64,000 bases of DNA from Prosthecobacter sp. (GCF_020439865.1 NZ_JAGRPF010000189.1:1-64000), one strand, 5' to 3'; positions 9,166 through 18,181 are shown, counted from the stretch's first letter. The notes: a model not told the origin generated them from the letters alone. Made by a program: numbers and translations.

Positions 9166-10335
9166 GTGATCTACCTCGACGCCAACGCAACCACGCCCGT
9201 CGATCCTTTGGTGATTGACGCGATGCTGCCGTTCCTGTGCGAGCACTACGCCAACCCCGCCTCCAGTTATGCCGACGGACGCCCTGTCCGCCAGGCCATG
9301 GACCTGGCACGGGAGCAGGTGGCCGACCTTCTGCATGCGCAGCCGGAGGAAATCATCTTCACCAGCGGCGGCACGGAGTCCATCAATGCCGTGCTTGCCT
9401 CCGTGCGTGCGCTCTGGCCCGAATCGCGGGAACTTGTGATCACCGGCACCGAGCACGCCGCAGCGCTCGAATCCGCCAAACGCTGGCAGAGACAGGGCGG
9501 GAAAGTCGTTCGCGTCCCAGTGCATGCCAACGGCCGCGTCGACCTGGATGCGCTGCGCGAGGCCATGCGTCCCGGGATCACCGCGCTCGTCTCCATCATG
9601 TGGGCGAACAACGAGACCGGCGTTCTGGCCCCGATGCGGGAAATCGTCGAAATCGCCCACGCCGCGGGCGCCTTGGTGCATTCGGACGCCGTGCAGGCCG
9701 TGGGCAAGGTGCCGGTCGATGTGAAGTCAATGCACGTCGACTTTCTCAGCCTCAGCGGTCACAAGATTCATGCGCCGAAGGGGATCGGGGCGCTTTATGT
9801 GAGCAAACGTGTCCGCTTTGAGCCCTTCATCCTCGGCGGCGGACAGGAGCACGAACGCCGCAGCGGGACAGAGAACGTACCCGGTATCGCCGCGCTCGGA
9901 GCTGCGGCCGACCTGGTGCGTCAACACTTCGAGGACGGCACCAAATCAAGGATTCACGCCATGCGTGATCGTTTCGAGCACCTCGTGCATGCGGCGATTC
10001 CAAACATGCGCATTCACGGCTGCCTCACGCATCGCCTGCACACGACCAGTTCATTCTGCCTCCCGGAAGTCGACGCCGCCGGCATGCTCATTCTGCTCGA
10101 CAAGGCCGGCATCGCCTGCTCCGCCGGTTCCGCATGCCATGCAAACGCGTTGCATTCCTCCCATGTTCTCGAAGCCATGGGCGTCAGCGCCCGCGACGCG
10201 GCATGCACGCTGCGATTCTCCTTCCACCGCTTCAACACCAAGTCAGAGGCAGAAACCGCGGCGAGCGCGGTCATCAAAGCCGCACAGAAAGTGCGTGCCG
10301 AACGCGGTGATGAAAGCATGGTGGTCACCGCCTGA
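9166..10335 (+). CDS. Cysteine desulfurase (NifS/IscS family)
   Basis: A PLP enzyme of 389 residues that takes sulfur from cysteine for Fe-S clusters or thiolation. The family N-terminus MIYLDANATTPV starts at GTG 9166, and no better start exists. Visible residues include His97 (GTEHAA), the PLP-binding Lys200 in SLSGHK, RRSGTENVPG, and catalytic Cys324 in CSAGSACHA. No iscU/sufU lies next to it, so the acceptor is not indicated. A TTGACA sequence at 9132-9137 could be a -35 element, but I see no good -10. It opens the plus-strand gene run that ends at 17170. Confidence 0.92.
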   Translation: MIYLDANATTPVDPLVIDAMLPFLCEHYANPASSYADGRPVRQAMDLAREQVADLLHAQPEEIIFTSGGTESINAVLASVRALWPESRELVITGTEHAAALESAKRWQRQGGKVVRVPVHANGRVDLDALREAMRPGITALVSIMWANNETGVLAPMREIVEIAHAAGALVHSDAVQAVGKVPVDVKSMHVDFLSLSGHKIHAPKGIGALYVSKRVRFEPFILGGGQEHERRSGTENVPGIAALGAAADLVRQHFEDGTKSRIHAMRDRFEHLVHAAIPNMRIHGCLTHRLHTTSSFCLPEVDAAGMLILLDKAGIACSAGSACHANALHSSHVLEAMGVSARDAACTLRFSFHRFNTKSEAETAASAVIKAAQKVRAERGDESMVVTA

Positions 10336-10362
10336 TCTTTTCGTCCCAACCGCCCGTCACCC

Positions 10363-10821
10363 ATGGCCCACCGATTCATCTGCACCGACCGCGTTCACTT
10401 CTCCGACACCGACATGGCCGGCATCGTCCACTTCGCGAACTTCTTCCGCTACATGGAGCGCGTGGAACACGCCTTCTTCCGCAGCCTCGGCTTCTCCATC
10501 GTCGATCCGCCGGAGCACGGCGAAGAACGCGTCGGCTGGCCCCGGGTGCATGCCTCGTGCGACTACATGGCCCCGCTGCATTTCGAGGAGGAGTTCGAAT
10601 GCGAACTGCTCGTCGAAGAAGTGCGCCACAAAGTGCTCCGTCATATCATTCGCTTTTGGAAGAGCGATGGCGTGCTCGCCGCCGAGGGCCGCATCACAGC
10701 CGCCTGCGTCCGCAGAGATCCCGCCACCGGCAAAATGAAGGCCGTCGAGATCCCGCAGCGTTTTCGCGACAAGATCGAGGCCGCACCGCATGAACTGCTG
10801 AAGAGGCCGGAGAAAAAGTGA
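10363..10821 (+). CDS. Acyl-CoA thioesterase (4HBT/YbgC family)
   Basis: A 152-residue hotdog-fold protein hydrolysing acyl-CoA or acyl-carrier thioesters. The start shows the family hallmark RVHFSDTDMAGIVHFANFF, with Asp17 as the probable catalytic residue, followed by YMERVEHAFFR. The length is typical. It lies 27 bp downstream of the cysteine desulfurase and is probably co-transcribed. It lacks the tol-pal neighbours of classical YbgC, so a precise substrate cannot be given. Confidence 0.88.
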   Translation: MAHRFICTDRVHFSDTDMAGIVHFANFFRYMERVEHAFFRSLGFSIVDPPEHGEERVGWPRVHASCDYMAPLHFEEEFECELLVEEVRHKVLRHIIRFWKSDGVLAAEGRITAACVRRDPATGKMKAVEIPQRFRDKIEAAPHELLKRPEKK

Positions 10822-10839
10822 CCTGAGCTCCAGCATGCC

Positions 10840-11112
10840 GTGGTGTCTCGAATCCATCCCCTGCTTACTCTGCTCCTGATGTTCGCCTGGGGCGCAGGAA
10901 GCTTGTATCTTTTCATCTGTGGCGTGCGCGACCTCCTTCAGATCAACAACGAGATGACAGAGCTTTTCACCAAGGGAAACACGGCCGTCTTGTCAGATCA
11001 GAGCGCCCCGGCCCAGGTCCATTTCGGCTGGCGCCTGGGGCTCGGCACTGCGAGCCTCATCACCGCCATCGGCTTTTTTCGGCTGCATTATTTCAAACGA
11101 AGAGAGTTCTGA
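10840..11112 (+). CDS. Small two-helix membrane protein
   Basis: A 90-residue hypothetical protein starting at GTG 10840 (no in-frame ATG). Two hydrophobic segments are seen: PLLTLLLMFAWGAGSLYLFI near the N-terminus and GTASLITAIGFFRL near the C-terminus, with a hydrophilic loop between them and a basic tail (HYFKRREF). It is 18 bp after the thioesterase gene. No family is recognised. Confidence 0.6.
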   Translation: MVSRIHPLLTLLLMFAWGAGSLYLFICGVRDLLQINNEMTELFTKGNTAVLSDQSAPAQVHFGWRLGLGTASLITAIGFFRLHYFKRREF

Positions 11113-11245
11113 GCCGGCATCGTGACCTGCGGTCGCCTCTCGCTGACAAAAAGGTAAACAAAGCCGTTGTCCCGGGCGTTTACCCACGGCATCTCATCGC
11201 CTCCTTCCCCACACCACTGTGAACTCCCAACCCAAAAGCAAAAAA

Positions 11246-11785
11246 ATGGAAACCTGGATCATCTTTGCCCTGCTGACTGTGCTCTCCTGGGGCGTGTATG
11301 GCGTCATTCTGCACAAGGGCCGCGGCCTCATGCCGATGGGATCCGAGGCGCCGCATGCGAGCTTGAAAGCCTTTCTGCTGGTGTGCGTGGCCTACGCGGT
11401 GATCGGGATCGTGGCCGCTGTGCTGATCAAGCTGCGCGGTTCCAACTGGAGCTTCACCGGCAGCGGCATCACCTGGAGCTTCATCGCCGGTGTCGCGGGT
11501 GCCTTGGGCGCATTCACGCTCGTGCTTGCGCTCGGTGCCGCAGTTCCGATCAAAGGCACAGCTGCGGCGGCCGCCGTGATGCCCATTGTCTTCGCCGGTG
11601 CGCCGATCATCAACACCATCACCGCGATGCTGCTGCATCCGCCGGAGGGCGGGTTCAAGTCGCTGCCTGTCCCCTTCATAGTTGGCTGCCTCATGGCCGC
11701 TTCGGGCGCCTTCCTCGTCGCGAAATACGCCCCCTCCAACACCGGCGGAGCCCACAAGCCCGCTGCAGCAGCCAAGCCGCATTGA
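11246..11785 (+). CDS. Multi-spanning membrane protein (DMT/EamA-like)
   Basis: A 179-residue integral membrane protein with about five hydrophobic helices, including WIIFALLTVLSWGVYGVIL, an internal Gly/Ala-rich pair (FIAGVAGALGAFTLVLALG) and VPFIVGCLMAASGAFLVA. The helix pattern and small-residue content recall half-size drug/metabolite transporter proteins of the EamA group; the substrate is unknown. ATG 11246 is preferred; a GTG at 11219 would add nine polar residues, and neither has a clear Shine-Dalgarno. The stop is one base before the HAD gene start. Confidence 0.65.
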   Translation: METWIIFALLTVLSWGVYGVILHKGRGLMPMGSEAPHASLKAFLLVCVAYAVIGIVAAVLIKLRGSNWSFTGSGITWSFIAGVAGALGAFTLVLALGAAVPIKGTAAAAAVMPIVFAGAPIINTITAMLLHPPEGGFKSLPVPFIVGCLMAASGAFLVAKYAPSNTGGAHKPAAAAKPH

Positions 11786-11786
11786 G

Positions 11787-12479
11787 ATGGCAAAACTGCT
11801 GCTCTTCGATATCGACGGCACCTTGATCGACAGCAATGGCGCTGGTGGCGCGGCGATTCTCGACGCCGCGGAACAACACTTTGGCATCCGGCGCGATGAG
11901 CTGCCACCGCTGCAGCTTGCCGGGGCTACAGATCCTGCGATCGCGATGGACGTGTTCGGCCACATGAACCGCTCGCACACGCCCGAAGAAATCTCCGAGT
12001 TTCTCGACCGCTACCTCTCCAATCTGCAGCGCCGTCTGCAGGCGGAAGACTTCAGCGGCTTCACGCTGCCGGGCGTCGTTCCGCTGCTTGATGCCCTGCG
12101 CGCGGAGAGGGCGGCCCATCTCGGTCTGCTCACCGGCAACGTGCGCCGTGGCGCCGTGATCAAACTCTCGCGCCACGGAATCTACGAGCACTTCATCGAA
12201 GGCGGCTTCGGCAGCGATCACCACGACCGCAACCAGCTCGGGCCCGTGGCCCTGCAGCGCATGCAAGATGCCACCGGTCGCACCTACGACATCGCTGACG
12301 TCATCGTCATCGGTGACACGCCGAAGGACATCCGCTGTGCCGAAGCCTTTGGCGCCAAATGCCTCGCCGTTGCCACCGGCCAGTATTCTGCCGCTGAATT
12401 GAGCGCCCTAAATCCATGGCGCTGCGTCGAATCATTTGCCGACGTGCCTGCGATGATGGAACTGCTGCTGCGAGCCTGA
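11787..12479 (+). CDS. HAD-family hydrolase (phosphatase)
   Basis: A 230-residue cytoplasmic phosphatase. Motif I FDIDGTLIDS gives nucleophile Asp8 and acid Asp10, motif II is LLTGN, and motif IV is VIGDTPKDIRCAEAFGAK. A helical cap lies between motifs I and II, as in the phosphoglycolate phosphatase/beta-phosphoglucomutase group. ATG 11787 follows the upstream stop by one base, so the genes are probably translationally coupled. The frame is open further upstream but overlaps the membrane protein. The substrate is not determinable. Confidence 0.88.
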   Translation: MAKLLLFDIDGTLIDSNGAGGAAILDAAEQHFGIRRDELPPLQLAGATDPAIAMDVFGHMNRSHTPEEISEFLDRYLSNLQRRLQAEDFSGFTLPGVVPLLDALRAERAAHLGLLTGNVRRGAVIKLSRHGIYEHFIEGGFGSDHHDRNQLGPVALQRMQDATGRTYDIADVIVIGDTPKDIRCAEAFGAKCLAVATGQYSAAELSALNPWRCVESFADVPAMMELLLRA

Positions 12480-12485
12480 TCCGCC

Positions 12486-13412
12486 ATGAGCAACACGACC
12501 GATGCCACTCGCGCCATGCGAATCTCGCTGGGCATTGGCTTCCTCATGCTGGTGATCAAACTGGGCGCCTATGTGCTCACCGGTTCCGCGGCCATCCTCG
12601 GCGATGCTGCGGAATCCGTCGTGCACGTTGCTGCGGTCATGTTCGCAGCCTTCAGTCTCGGTCTGCTGCACAAGCCCGCGGACGACGACCATCCCTACGG
12701 CCATACGAAGATCGCCTTCTTCTCAGCCGGCATCGAGGGCGGGTTGATCATCCTCGCGGCGCTGTTCATCATCTATGAATCTGTCCGCCGCTGGGTCCTG
12801 CATCTGCCACCTGCCAATGTGGATCAAGGCCTCGTCCTGACCGCGGTTTCGATTGTCATCAATGCCGCACTCGGGGCCTATCTCATCCGCACCGGCAAAC
12901 GGCAGGGCTCGTTGATTCTCGAATCCAACGGCAAGCACGTGCTTACCGATGTGTGGACCAGCCTCGGCGCGATCGTCGGGCTCGGACTCGTCGCCCTGAC
13001 CGGATGGCCTGGCTGGGATCCGCTGTGCGGCCTCATCATGGCGGCCAACATCATCTGGACCGGCTACGGCCTCATGCGTCAAAGCGTCGGCGGCCTCATG
13101 GATACCGCGGACGCCAAACTCAATGCCGTGCTCGATGCCGCACTCAGGCTTGAGACTGAAAAACGTGGTCTCAAATTTCACGCGCTGCGTCATCGCGATG
13201 CCGGAGAGATGCACTACGTCGAAGTTCATCTGCTCTTTGACGACGACATCATGCTGCGAGACGCCCACCGCATCGCCACCGAGATCGAAATTGCCGTTCA
13301 GGCCAGCGTGGAGAACCCCGTGCTCATCACCACGCATCTCGAATGCCAGGGAGATCACGACGAGCTCCACCAGCACGGCGAGGCCAGCGATCCTCATCGC
13401 TTCCGTGCATGA
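12486..13412 (+). CDS. Cation diffusion facilitator transporter
   Basis: A 308-residue inner-membrane divalent-cation/proton antiporter of the CDF family (Zn2+, Fe2+, Mn2+ or similar). The signature GSAAILGDAAESVVHV in helix 2, DDDHPYGHTKIAFFS after helix 3 and a second polar helix region (SNGKHVLTDVWTSLG) mark the family. The ~95-residue C-terminal cytoplasmic domain contains HALRHRDAGEMHYVEVHL and ends in a His-rich segment. The stop overlaps the birA start by 4 bp (ATGA). Confidence 0.92.
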   Translation: MSNTTDATRAMRISLGIGFLMLVIKLGAYVLTGSAAILGDAAESVVHVAAVMFAAFSLGLLHKPADDDHPYGHTKIAFFSAGIEGGLIILAALFIIYESVRRWVLHLPPANVDQGLVLTAVSIVINAALGAYLIRTGKRQGSLILESNGKHVLTDVWTSLGAIVGLGLVALTGWPGWDPLCGLIMAANIIWTGYGLMRQSVGGLMDTADAKLNAVLDAALRLETEKRGLKFHALRHRDAGEMHYVEVHLLFDDDIMLRDAHRIATEIEIAVQASVENPVLITTHLECQGDHDELHQHGEASDPHRFRA

Positions 13413-14179
13413 TCCCGCTCGATGCCAGCGCCATCCAGGATCCCACGCTGCCGTGGCATGTCTCGGTGCTGGAGGAGGTCGGCTCCACCAGCGATTGGCT
13501 CAAACAACAAGCTTCGGATCTGCCGCCCAACACCGTCGTCTTCGCCGAATCACAAACTCAGGGCCGCGGACGGCGCGACAACCGCTGGATCGCCCCACGC
13601 GGGAAGGATTTGATGCTCTCGCTTCTCTTCAAACCGGAAGCTCCGCTCGAAAGATGGCCGCGCATCACGACGCTCGCCGCGCTCGCGATCTGCAGGGCGA
13701 TCGAAGACGAACTGCCGTTGCAGCCGCGCATCAAATGGCCCAACGACGTGTACCTCAGCGACCACAAGGTTAGCGGCCTGCTCGCAGAAACAGTGTCGAC
13801 ACGCACGGGCTTGATGCTCGTGCTCGGCATCGGTTTGAACGTGAACGCCCGCGAGTTTGCGCCCGGAGTCGTCGCCACCTCGCTGCTGAACGAACTCCAT
13901 TCCCCCGCCCTGCCCGAACTCGACCGCAACTCCCTCGCCCAGCGCCTGCTAAGCATGCTGCACTCCGAATTTCAGCGACTCGACGCCGACTTTAGCTCCG
14001 CCGTGGCCGAGGTGCGCGAACGGAGCTGGCTGCTGGGCCGTCAGATCCGGGCGCTGACGCCCCAAGGGGAGGTTTTCGGTCGGGTTCTCGACCTCAACGA
14101 GGAGGGGCATCTGATTCTCGAGTTTCCCAACGGCACCAGCCACACGCTGACCAGCGCCGACGAGGTGCGTCGGGTGTAA
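13409..14179 (+). CDS. birA: Biotin-[acetyl-CoA-carboxylase] ligase
   Basis: Attaches biotin to carboxyl carrier protein via biotinyl-AMP. The 256-residue protein is the short type without an N-terminal DNA-binding domain, so it is probably not a repressor. Motifs: GSTSDWL, ESQTQGRGRRDNRW (biotin/ATP-binding loop) and IKWPNDVYLSDHKVSGLL with the catalytic Lys. A C-terminal SH3-like domain ends in GTSHTLTSADEVRR. ATG 13409 overlaps the preceding stop as ATGA; an upstream in-frame ATG at 13343 lies inside the transporter gene and is less likely. Confidence 0.92.
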   Translation: MIPLDASAIQDPTLPWHVSVLEEVGSTSDWLKQQASDLPPNTVVFAESQTQGRGRRDNRWIAPRGKDLMLSLLFKPEAPLERWPRITTLAALAICRAIEDELPLQPRIKWPNDVYLSDHKVSGLLAETVSTRTGLMLVLGIGLNVNAREFAPGVVATSLLNELHSPALPELDRNSLAQRLLSMLHSEFQRLDADFSSAVAEVRERSWLLGRQIRALTPQGEVFGRVLDLNEEGHLILEFPNGTSHTLTSADEVRRV

Positions 14180-14212
14180 TTCGGCGTTCGACTTTCGCCA
14201 TTCGGCATTCAA
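14178..14212 (+). repeat. Five tandem heptamers, CATTCGN-like
   Basis: Directly after the birA stop the sequence reads as five contiguous imperfect 7-mers: aattcgg, cgttcga, ctttcgc, cattcgg, cattcaa. The consensus is close to CATTCGN. The array fills most of the 45-bp gap before argS. A related array precedes the next gene (15947-15967). This is a short tandem repeat element of unknown function. Confidence 0.55.
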
Positions 14213-14224
14213 AATGCGCACCCC

Positions 14225-15934
14225 ATGTTTCGCGCCCTGCTCACGTCCCGTCTTCAAGCCGCCTTCACCGCCGCCGGCATCCAGCTTCCGGAAGGTTTTT
14301 CCGTCTCTGTCGTCATCGCTTCCGACACGCGCTATGGCGACTACCAGAGCAATGCGGCCATGACGCTGGCCAAGCAGCTCAAGACCAATCCCCGTGCGCT
14401 GGCACAGCAGGTCGCCGACAAGCTCGATGTCACCGACCTTTGCTCCAAGACCAGCATCGACGGCCCCGGATTCCTCAACTTCACCCTCAGTGCCGAAGCC
14501 CTGGCCCAACGGCTCGCATTAATCACCCAGGATGATCACTTCGGCGTGCCTCAGGTCGAACAGACCAAACGCATCGTGATCGACTTCTCCGCGCCGAACA
14601 TCGCCAAGCCGATGCACGTGGGCCACATTCGCAGCACGTTCATCGGCGACTCGCTGGCGCGCGTCGCACGCTTCGTCGGACACGACGTCATCACTGACAA
14701 CCACATCGGCGACTGGGGCACGCAGTTCGGCATGATCTTGCACGGCTGGAAGACGATCCTCGATCACGAAGCGCTCGACAAAGATCCGATCCAAGAACTT
14801 GTCCGCGTTTACAAGGCGGTGAACGCCCAGACGAAGGCCGACGAGGCGGTGCTCACCACCTGCCGCAACGAACTCGTCAAGCTTCAGCAGGGCGATCCGG
14901 ACAACATGGAAATCTGGACGCGCTGCGTGGCACTTTCGTTAGAGCAGTTGCGCCAGATTTACGGACAGCTCGACGTCCACTTCGATCACTACCTCGGTGA
15001 AAGCGCCTATAACGACAAGCTCGCTCCGCTCGTCGAGGATCTGCTCACCAACGGCATCGCCGAGATCAGTGACGGCGCCACCTGCGTGTTCTTCCGCGAT
15101 GTGCCCGAACTCGCCGACAAGCCCTGCCTAATCCGCAAAAGCGACGGCGGCTTCCTGTATGCCACCACCGACCTCGCGACGATCGATCATCGCATCAACG
15201 ACTGGATGGCTGATGAAATCTGGTATGTCGTCGGCGCACCGCAGGAGCTGCACTTCCGCCAGCTCTTCCAGGTCGCAAAGAAGCGCGGCCAGACCACGCG
15301 CATGCAGCACATCGCCTTCGGCAGCATCCTCGGCCAGGACGGCAAGATGTTCAAAACCCGTTCGGGCGAGAGCGTGGGCCTGCTCGAAGTGCTCGACGAA
15401 GCGGTCGAACGCGCTGCAGCCGTCGTCGCCGAGCGTGAAGGTCTCACCGACCTGGAGAAAACCCAGATCGCTGAGGTGATCGGCACCGGCGCGGTCAAAT
15501 ACGCCGAGCTCAGCCAGCACCGCATGACCGACTACAAGTTCAGCTGGGACAAGATGCTCGCGTTGCAGGGCAACACCGCGCCCTACCTGATCAACGCCTA
15601 CGTGCGCACCAAGAGCATCTTCCGCAAGCTCGACGGCGAGGTCACGCTGACACCCGACCTCACCATCACCGAAGCTGCCGAACGCGCGCTCGCCATCAAA
15701 CTCGCGCAGTTTGCCGAGACCACGCATGACGTGCTGCTCGACTTCCGTCCGAACCTTCTCGCAAGCTATCTCTACGAACTCGCCGACACCTACCACAGCT
15801 TCTACGAAGCCTGCAACGTGCTGAGGTCCGAAGGCGCCGTGCGCAACACCCGCCTAACCCTTTGCGAAGCCACCAGCCGCGTTTTGAAGGCCGGCCTCGG
15901 TCTTCTCGGAATTCGGACCACCGAGCGAATGTAG
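14225..15934 (+). CDS. argS: Arginyl-tRNA synthetase
   Basis: Class I synthetase charging tRNA-Arg; 569 residues, normal for the family. It starts at ATG 14225. The N-terminal Add1 tRNA-recognition domain is followed by the HIGH-equivalent FSAPNIAKPMHVGHIRST, by NHIGDWGTQFGM, and by a KMSKS-equivalent KMFKTRSGE. The C-terminal anticodon-binding DALR domain ends in the family-typical LGLLGIRTTERM. It is flanked on both sides by heptamer repeat arrays. Confidence 0.97.
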   Translation: MFRALLTSRLQAAFTAAGIQLPEGFSVSVVIASDTRYGDYQSNAAMTLAKQLKTNPRALAQQVADKLDVTDLCSKTSIDGPGFLNFTLSAEALAQRLALITQDDHFGVPQVEQTKRIVIDFSAPNIAKPMHVGHIRSTFIGDSLARVARFVGHDVITDNHIGDWGTQFGMILHGWKTILDHEALDKDPIQELVRVYKAVNAQTKADEAVLTTCRNELVKLQQGDPDNMEIWTRCVALSLEQLRQIYGQLDVHFDHYLGESAYNDKLAPLVEDLLTNGIAEISDGATCVFFRDVPELADKPCLIRKSDGGFLYATTDLATIDHRINDWMADEIWYVVGAPQELHFRQLFQVAKKRGQTTRMQHIAFGSILGQDGKMFKTRSGESVGLLEVLDEAVERAAAVVAEREGLTDLEKTQIAEVIGTGAVKYAELSQHRMTDYKFSWDKMLALQGNTAPYLINAYVRTKSIFRKLDGEVTLTPDLTITEAAERALAIKLAQFAETTHDVLLDFRPNLLASYLYELADTYHSFYEACNVLRSEGAVRNTRLTLCEATSRVLKAGLGLLGIRTTERM

Positions 15935-15946
15935 CTCGCCAATCGG

Positions 15947-15967
15947 TCATTCATCATTACTCATTCG
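15947..15967 (+). repeat. Three tandem heptamers, TCATTCN-like
   Basis: In the 48-bp gap between argS and the aminotransferase gene there are three contiguous 7-mers: tcattca, tcattac, tcattcg. They share the cattc core and period of the array at 14178-14212. They lie about 15 bp before ATG 15983. Confidence 0.55.
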
Positions 15968-15982
15968 CCAATCACCGCCGCC

Positions 15983-17170
15983 ATGCCAGTCCCCCTTCTC
16001 GACGTCAACGCCCAGAACCTTCCCCTCGAACCCGAACTTCAGGCCGCCTTCACGCAGGTGCTTCACCACGGGCGGTTCATCATGGGGCCGGAGCTGGAAA
16101 CGTTTGAGAAGGAAATCGCAGCCATGACCGGCGCAAAGCATGCCCTGTCGGTTTCCTCCGGCACGGATGCGCTGCTGCTGGCGCTCATGGCGCTCGACAT
16201 CAAGGCAGGCGACGAGGTTCTCTGCCCGGCATTCACCTTTTTCGCCACCGCAGGCGCGGTCTCGCGTCTCGGCGCCATTCCGGTGTTCACCGACGTCTGC
16301 CCCGTCTGCTTCAACATGGACGTGAACGACGCGCGAAAGAAGATCACGGTCAAAACGAAGGTCATCATGCCGGTGCACCTATTCGGACAATGCGCCGACA
16401 TGGATCCCATCCTCGCCTTGGCTAAGGAACACGGTCTCAAGGTGATTGAGGACACCGCGCAGTCCATCGGTGCTCAATACAAAGGCCGTCAGGCCGGCAC
16501 GATGAGCGAATTCGGCACCTACAGCTTCTTCCCGAGCAAGAACCTCGGTGGATTCGGCGACGGCGGCATGCTGGTGACGAATGACGACAATCTGGCCGAA
16601 TACGCACGCGTGCTGCGTGTGCATGGCGGCAAGCCAAAGTACTACCATCACTACGTCGGCGGCAATTTCCGAATGGACACGCTGCAATGCGCGCTGCTGA
16701 GCGTGAAGGTGAAGCGCTACGCGCAATACACCGCCGACCGCCAGCGCAACGCCGCGCATTACATCGCCGAACTCTCCAAACTGCCTGGCGTGGTGCAGGC
16801 CGATCCCGCGCACTGCAAATGCGTGAACACGCAAGACACCTGGCTGGCTGCTCAAGGCGCGAAGATCGTGTTGCCCGTGAGCTACGCGCACAACTCGCAC
16901 ATCTGGAACCAGTTCACGCTGCGTGTGCTCGACGGCAAACGCGACTCGCTGCGCGACCATCTCGTGGCGAAGAAGATCGGCTGCGACATCTACTATCCGG
17001 TCACGCTCGACCAGCAGCAGTGCTTCGCAAACCTGCCCGCCGCCTCTCTCTCCGGTTGCGATGTCTCCCACCGCGTCGCCAACGAAGTTCTCAGCATTCC
17101 GATCTACGGCGAACTCACCGAAGCGCAGCGCAACGAAGTGATCGCGGCGATCGCGGAGTGGCTGGCTTGA
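15983..17170 (+). CDS. DegT/DnrJ/EryC1/StrS-family aminotransferase
   Basis: A 395-residue PLP enzyme that typically transfers an amino group to a nucleotide-activated keto-sugar for cell-surface glycans. It starts with PVPLLDVNAQN at ATG 15983. Family features: SGTDALLLALMALDI, GDEVLCPAFTFFATAGAV, VIEDTAQSIGA, and SFFPSKNLGGFGDGGML with PLP-binding Lys186. The terminal part contains YYPVTLDQQQCF and NEVLSIPIYGELT. Other nucleotide-sugar genes are absent nearby, so the exact sugar is unknown. Confidence 0.92.
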   Translation: MPVPLLDVNAQNLPLEPELQAAFTQVLHHGRFIMGPELETFEKEIAAMTGAKHALSVSSGTDALLLALMALDIKAGDEVLCPAFTFFATAGAVSRLGAIPVFTDVCPVCFNMDVNDARKKITVKTKVIMPVHLFGQCADMDPILALAKEHGLKVIEDTAQSIGAQYKGRQAGTMSEFGTYSFFPSKNLGGFGDGGMLVTNDDNLAEYARVLRVHGGKPKYYHHYVGGNFRMDTLQCALLSVKVKRYAQYTADRQRNAAHYIAELSKLPGVVQADPAHCKCVNTQDTWLAAQGAKIVLPVSYAHNSHIWNQFTLRVLDGKRDSLRDHLVAKKIGCDIYYPVTLDQQQCFANLPAASLSGCDVSHRVANEVLSIPIYGELTEAQRNEVIAAIAEWLA

Positions 17171-17187
17171 AACAAGGCGGACACTCC

Positions 17188-17235
17188 AGTCCGTCGACTT
17201 GAGGAATACTTCTCCTTACCTTTCATCGACGGACT
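17188..17235. terminator. Inverted repeat between convergent genes
   Basis: A perfect 10-bp inverted repeat, AGTCCGTCGA (17188-17197) and TCGACGGACT (17226-17235), with a 28-nt loop. Each arm also begins a smaller hairpin of its own (CGGAC...GTCCG pattern). It lies between the aminotransferase (+) and TPR protein (-) stops, where a bidirectional terminator or a dispersed palindromic element is plausible. No strong T-run follows. Confidence 0.4.
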
Positions 17236-17254
17236 TCAGTATCCGTCGAATGAA

Positions 17255-18181
17255 TCAAGGTTTTGGTGCTTCCGGGGTCGCAGGAGGAGGGCTCGCAGGC
17301 GGGGCAGCAGCTTCTGGCTTTGGAGCCGCTGGAGGTGCGGCGGGAGCTGGCGCAGCCGGCGGAGTGGTCTTCGGTGCGGGAACGGCGGGCGCCGGAGTCG
17401 CAGGAGGAGTCGTGGCCGCAGGTGCTGGAGCGCCTGGAGGAGTGATGGTCGGAGTCAGTCCGCCCGGAACAGCGTTCAGATTGATCTTCGGCATGGCCGC
17501 CGCGCCTTCCGGTTTGACCTCAACCTTCGGAGCCGGGGGCGGATCGACTTCCTTGGTCGGCAGCGAAGCGGCGATCCAGTCGAGACGAGTGCGACTGATG
17601 GACTGATACTCCGGCAGGTCAGGAAACTTCACGGTGAGATCATCATAGGCCTTTTTGGCCTCGTCGGTTTTGCCGGCGGCCCAGAGCAGATCGCCGAGGC
17701 GCACCTGGGCGAGCGGAGCTGCCTCACTGGAAGCAAATTCGTTCACGATGCGCTCAAAGATAGCCTGCGCCTCTTTTTTGTCCCCCATCGCATCCAGCTT
17801 GGAACCGAGCCCGAGCAGCGCCTGCACGGCCAGCGGATGACCGGCGTTTTTGCTGGTGAACTCCTTGAGCACGTCCACTGCGGAAGTCTTCTTGTTCTGA
17901 TCCCAAAGGAGATCAGCCTTCAGCAGCAGCGCGTTGGCTGCGGCATTGGTGCCGGGGTAGCGTGAGATCACCAGATCACAATCCTCGATGGTCTTCGCAC
18001 CCGTAAACGCTTCGGCGGCCTCGTTGGCCTTAAGCGTGGTCTGATGGCGGATGAGACCGAAGGCAATGATCGCGGCCACCGCGATGATGAAGAGCCAGAC
18101 GAGCTTGCGGAAGTTGTCCTCGAGGAACTTTTCCATGCCTGTGGCCGGGATTTCCTGCGAGAGCGAATCGTGTGCGGACAT
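17255..18181 (-). CDS. Membrane-anchored TPR protein with Pro/Ala-rich tail
   Basis: A 308-residue protein starting at ATG 18181 (the frame is open upstream but that stretch overlaps cysK and is unlike coding sequence). A single transmembrane helix (LVWLFIIAVAAIIAFGLI, about residues 28-45) follows a short cytoplasmic segment. Then come ~150 residues of TPR-like helices (LGDLLWAAGKTDEAKKAYDD and similar) as in YfgM-like proteins. The last ~100 residues are almost only Pro, Ala, Thr and Lys. The architecture suggests an envelope scaffold or ancillary translocon factor (inference). It is 46 bp after cysK on the same strand. Confidence 0.75.
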   Translation of the reverse strand: MSAHDSLSQEIPATGMEKFLEDNFRKLVWLFIIAVAAIIAFGLIRHQTTLKANEAAEAFTGAKTIEDCDLVISRYPGTNAAANALLLKADLLWDQNKKTSAVDVLKEFTSKNAGHPLAVQALLGLGSKLDAMGDKKEAQAIFERIVNEFASSEAAPLAQVRLGDLLWAAGKTDEAKKAYDDLTVKFPDLPEYQSISRTRLDWIAASLPTKEVDPPPAPKVEVKPEGAAAMPKINLNAVPGGLTPTITPPGAPAPAATTPPATPAPAVPAPKTTPPAAPAPAAPPAAPKPEAAAPPASPPPATPEAPKP

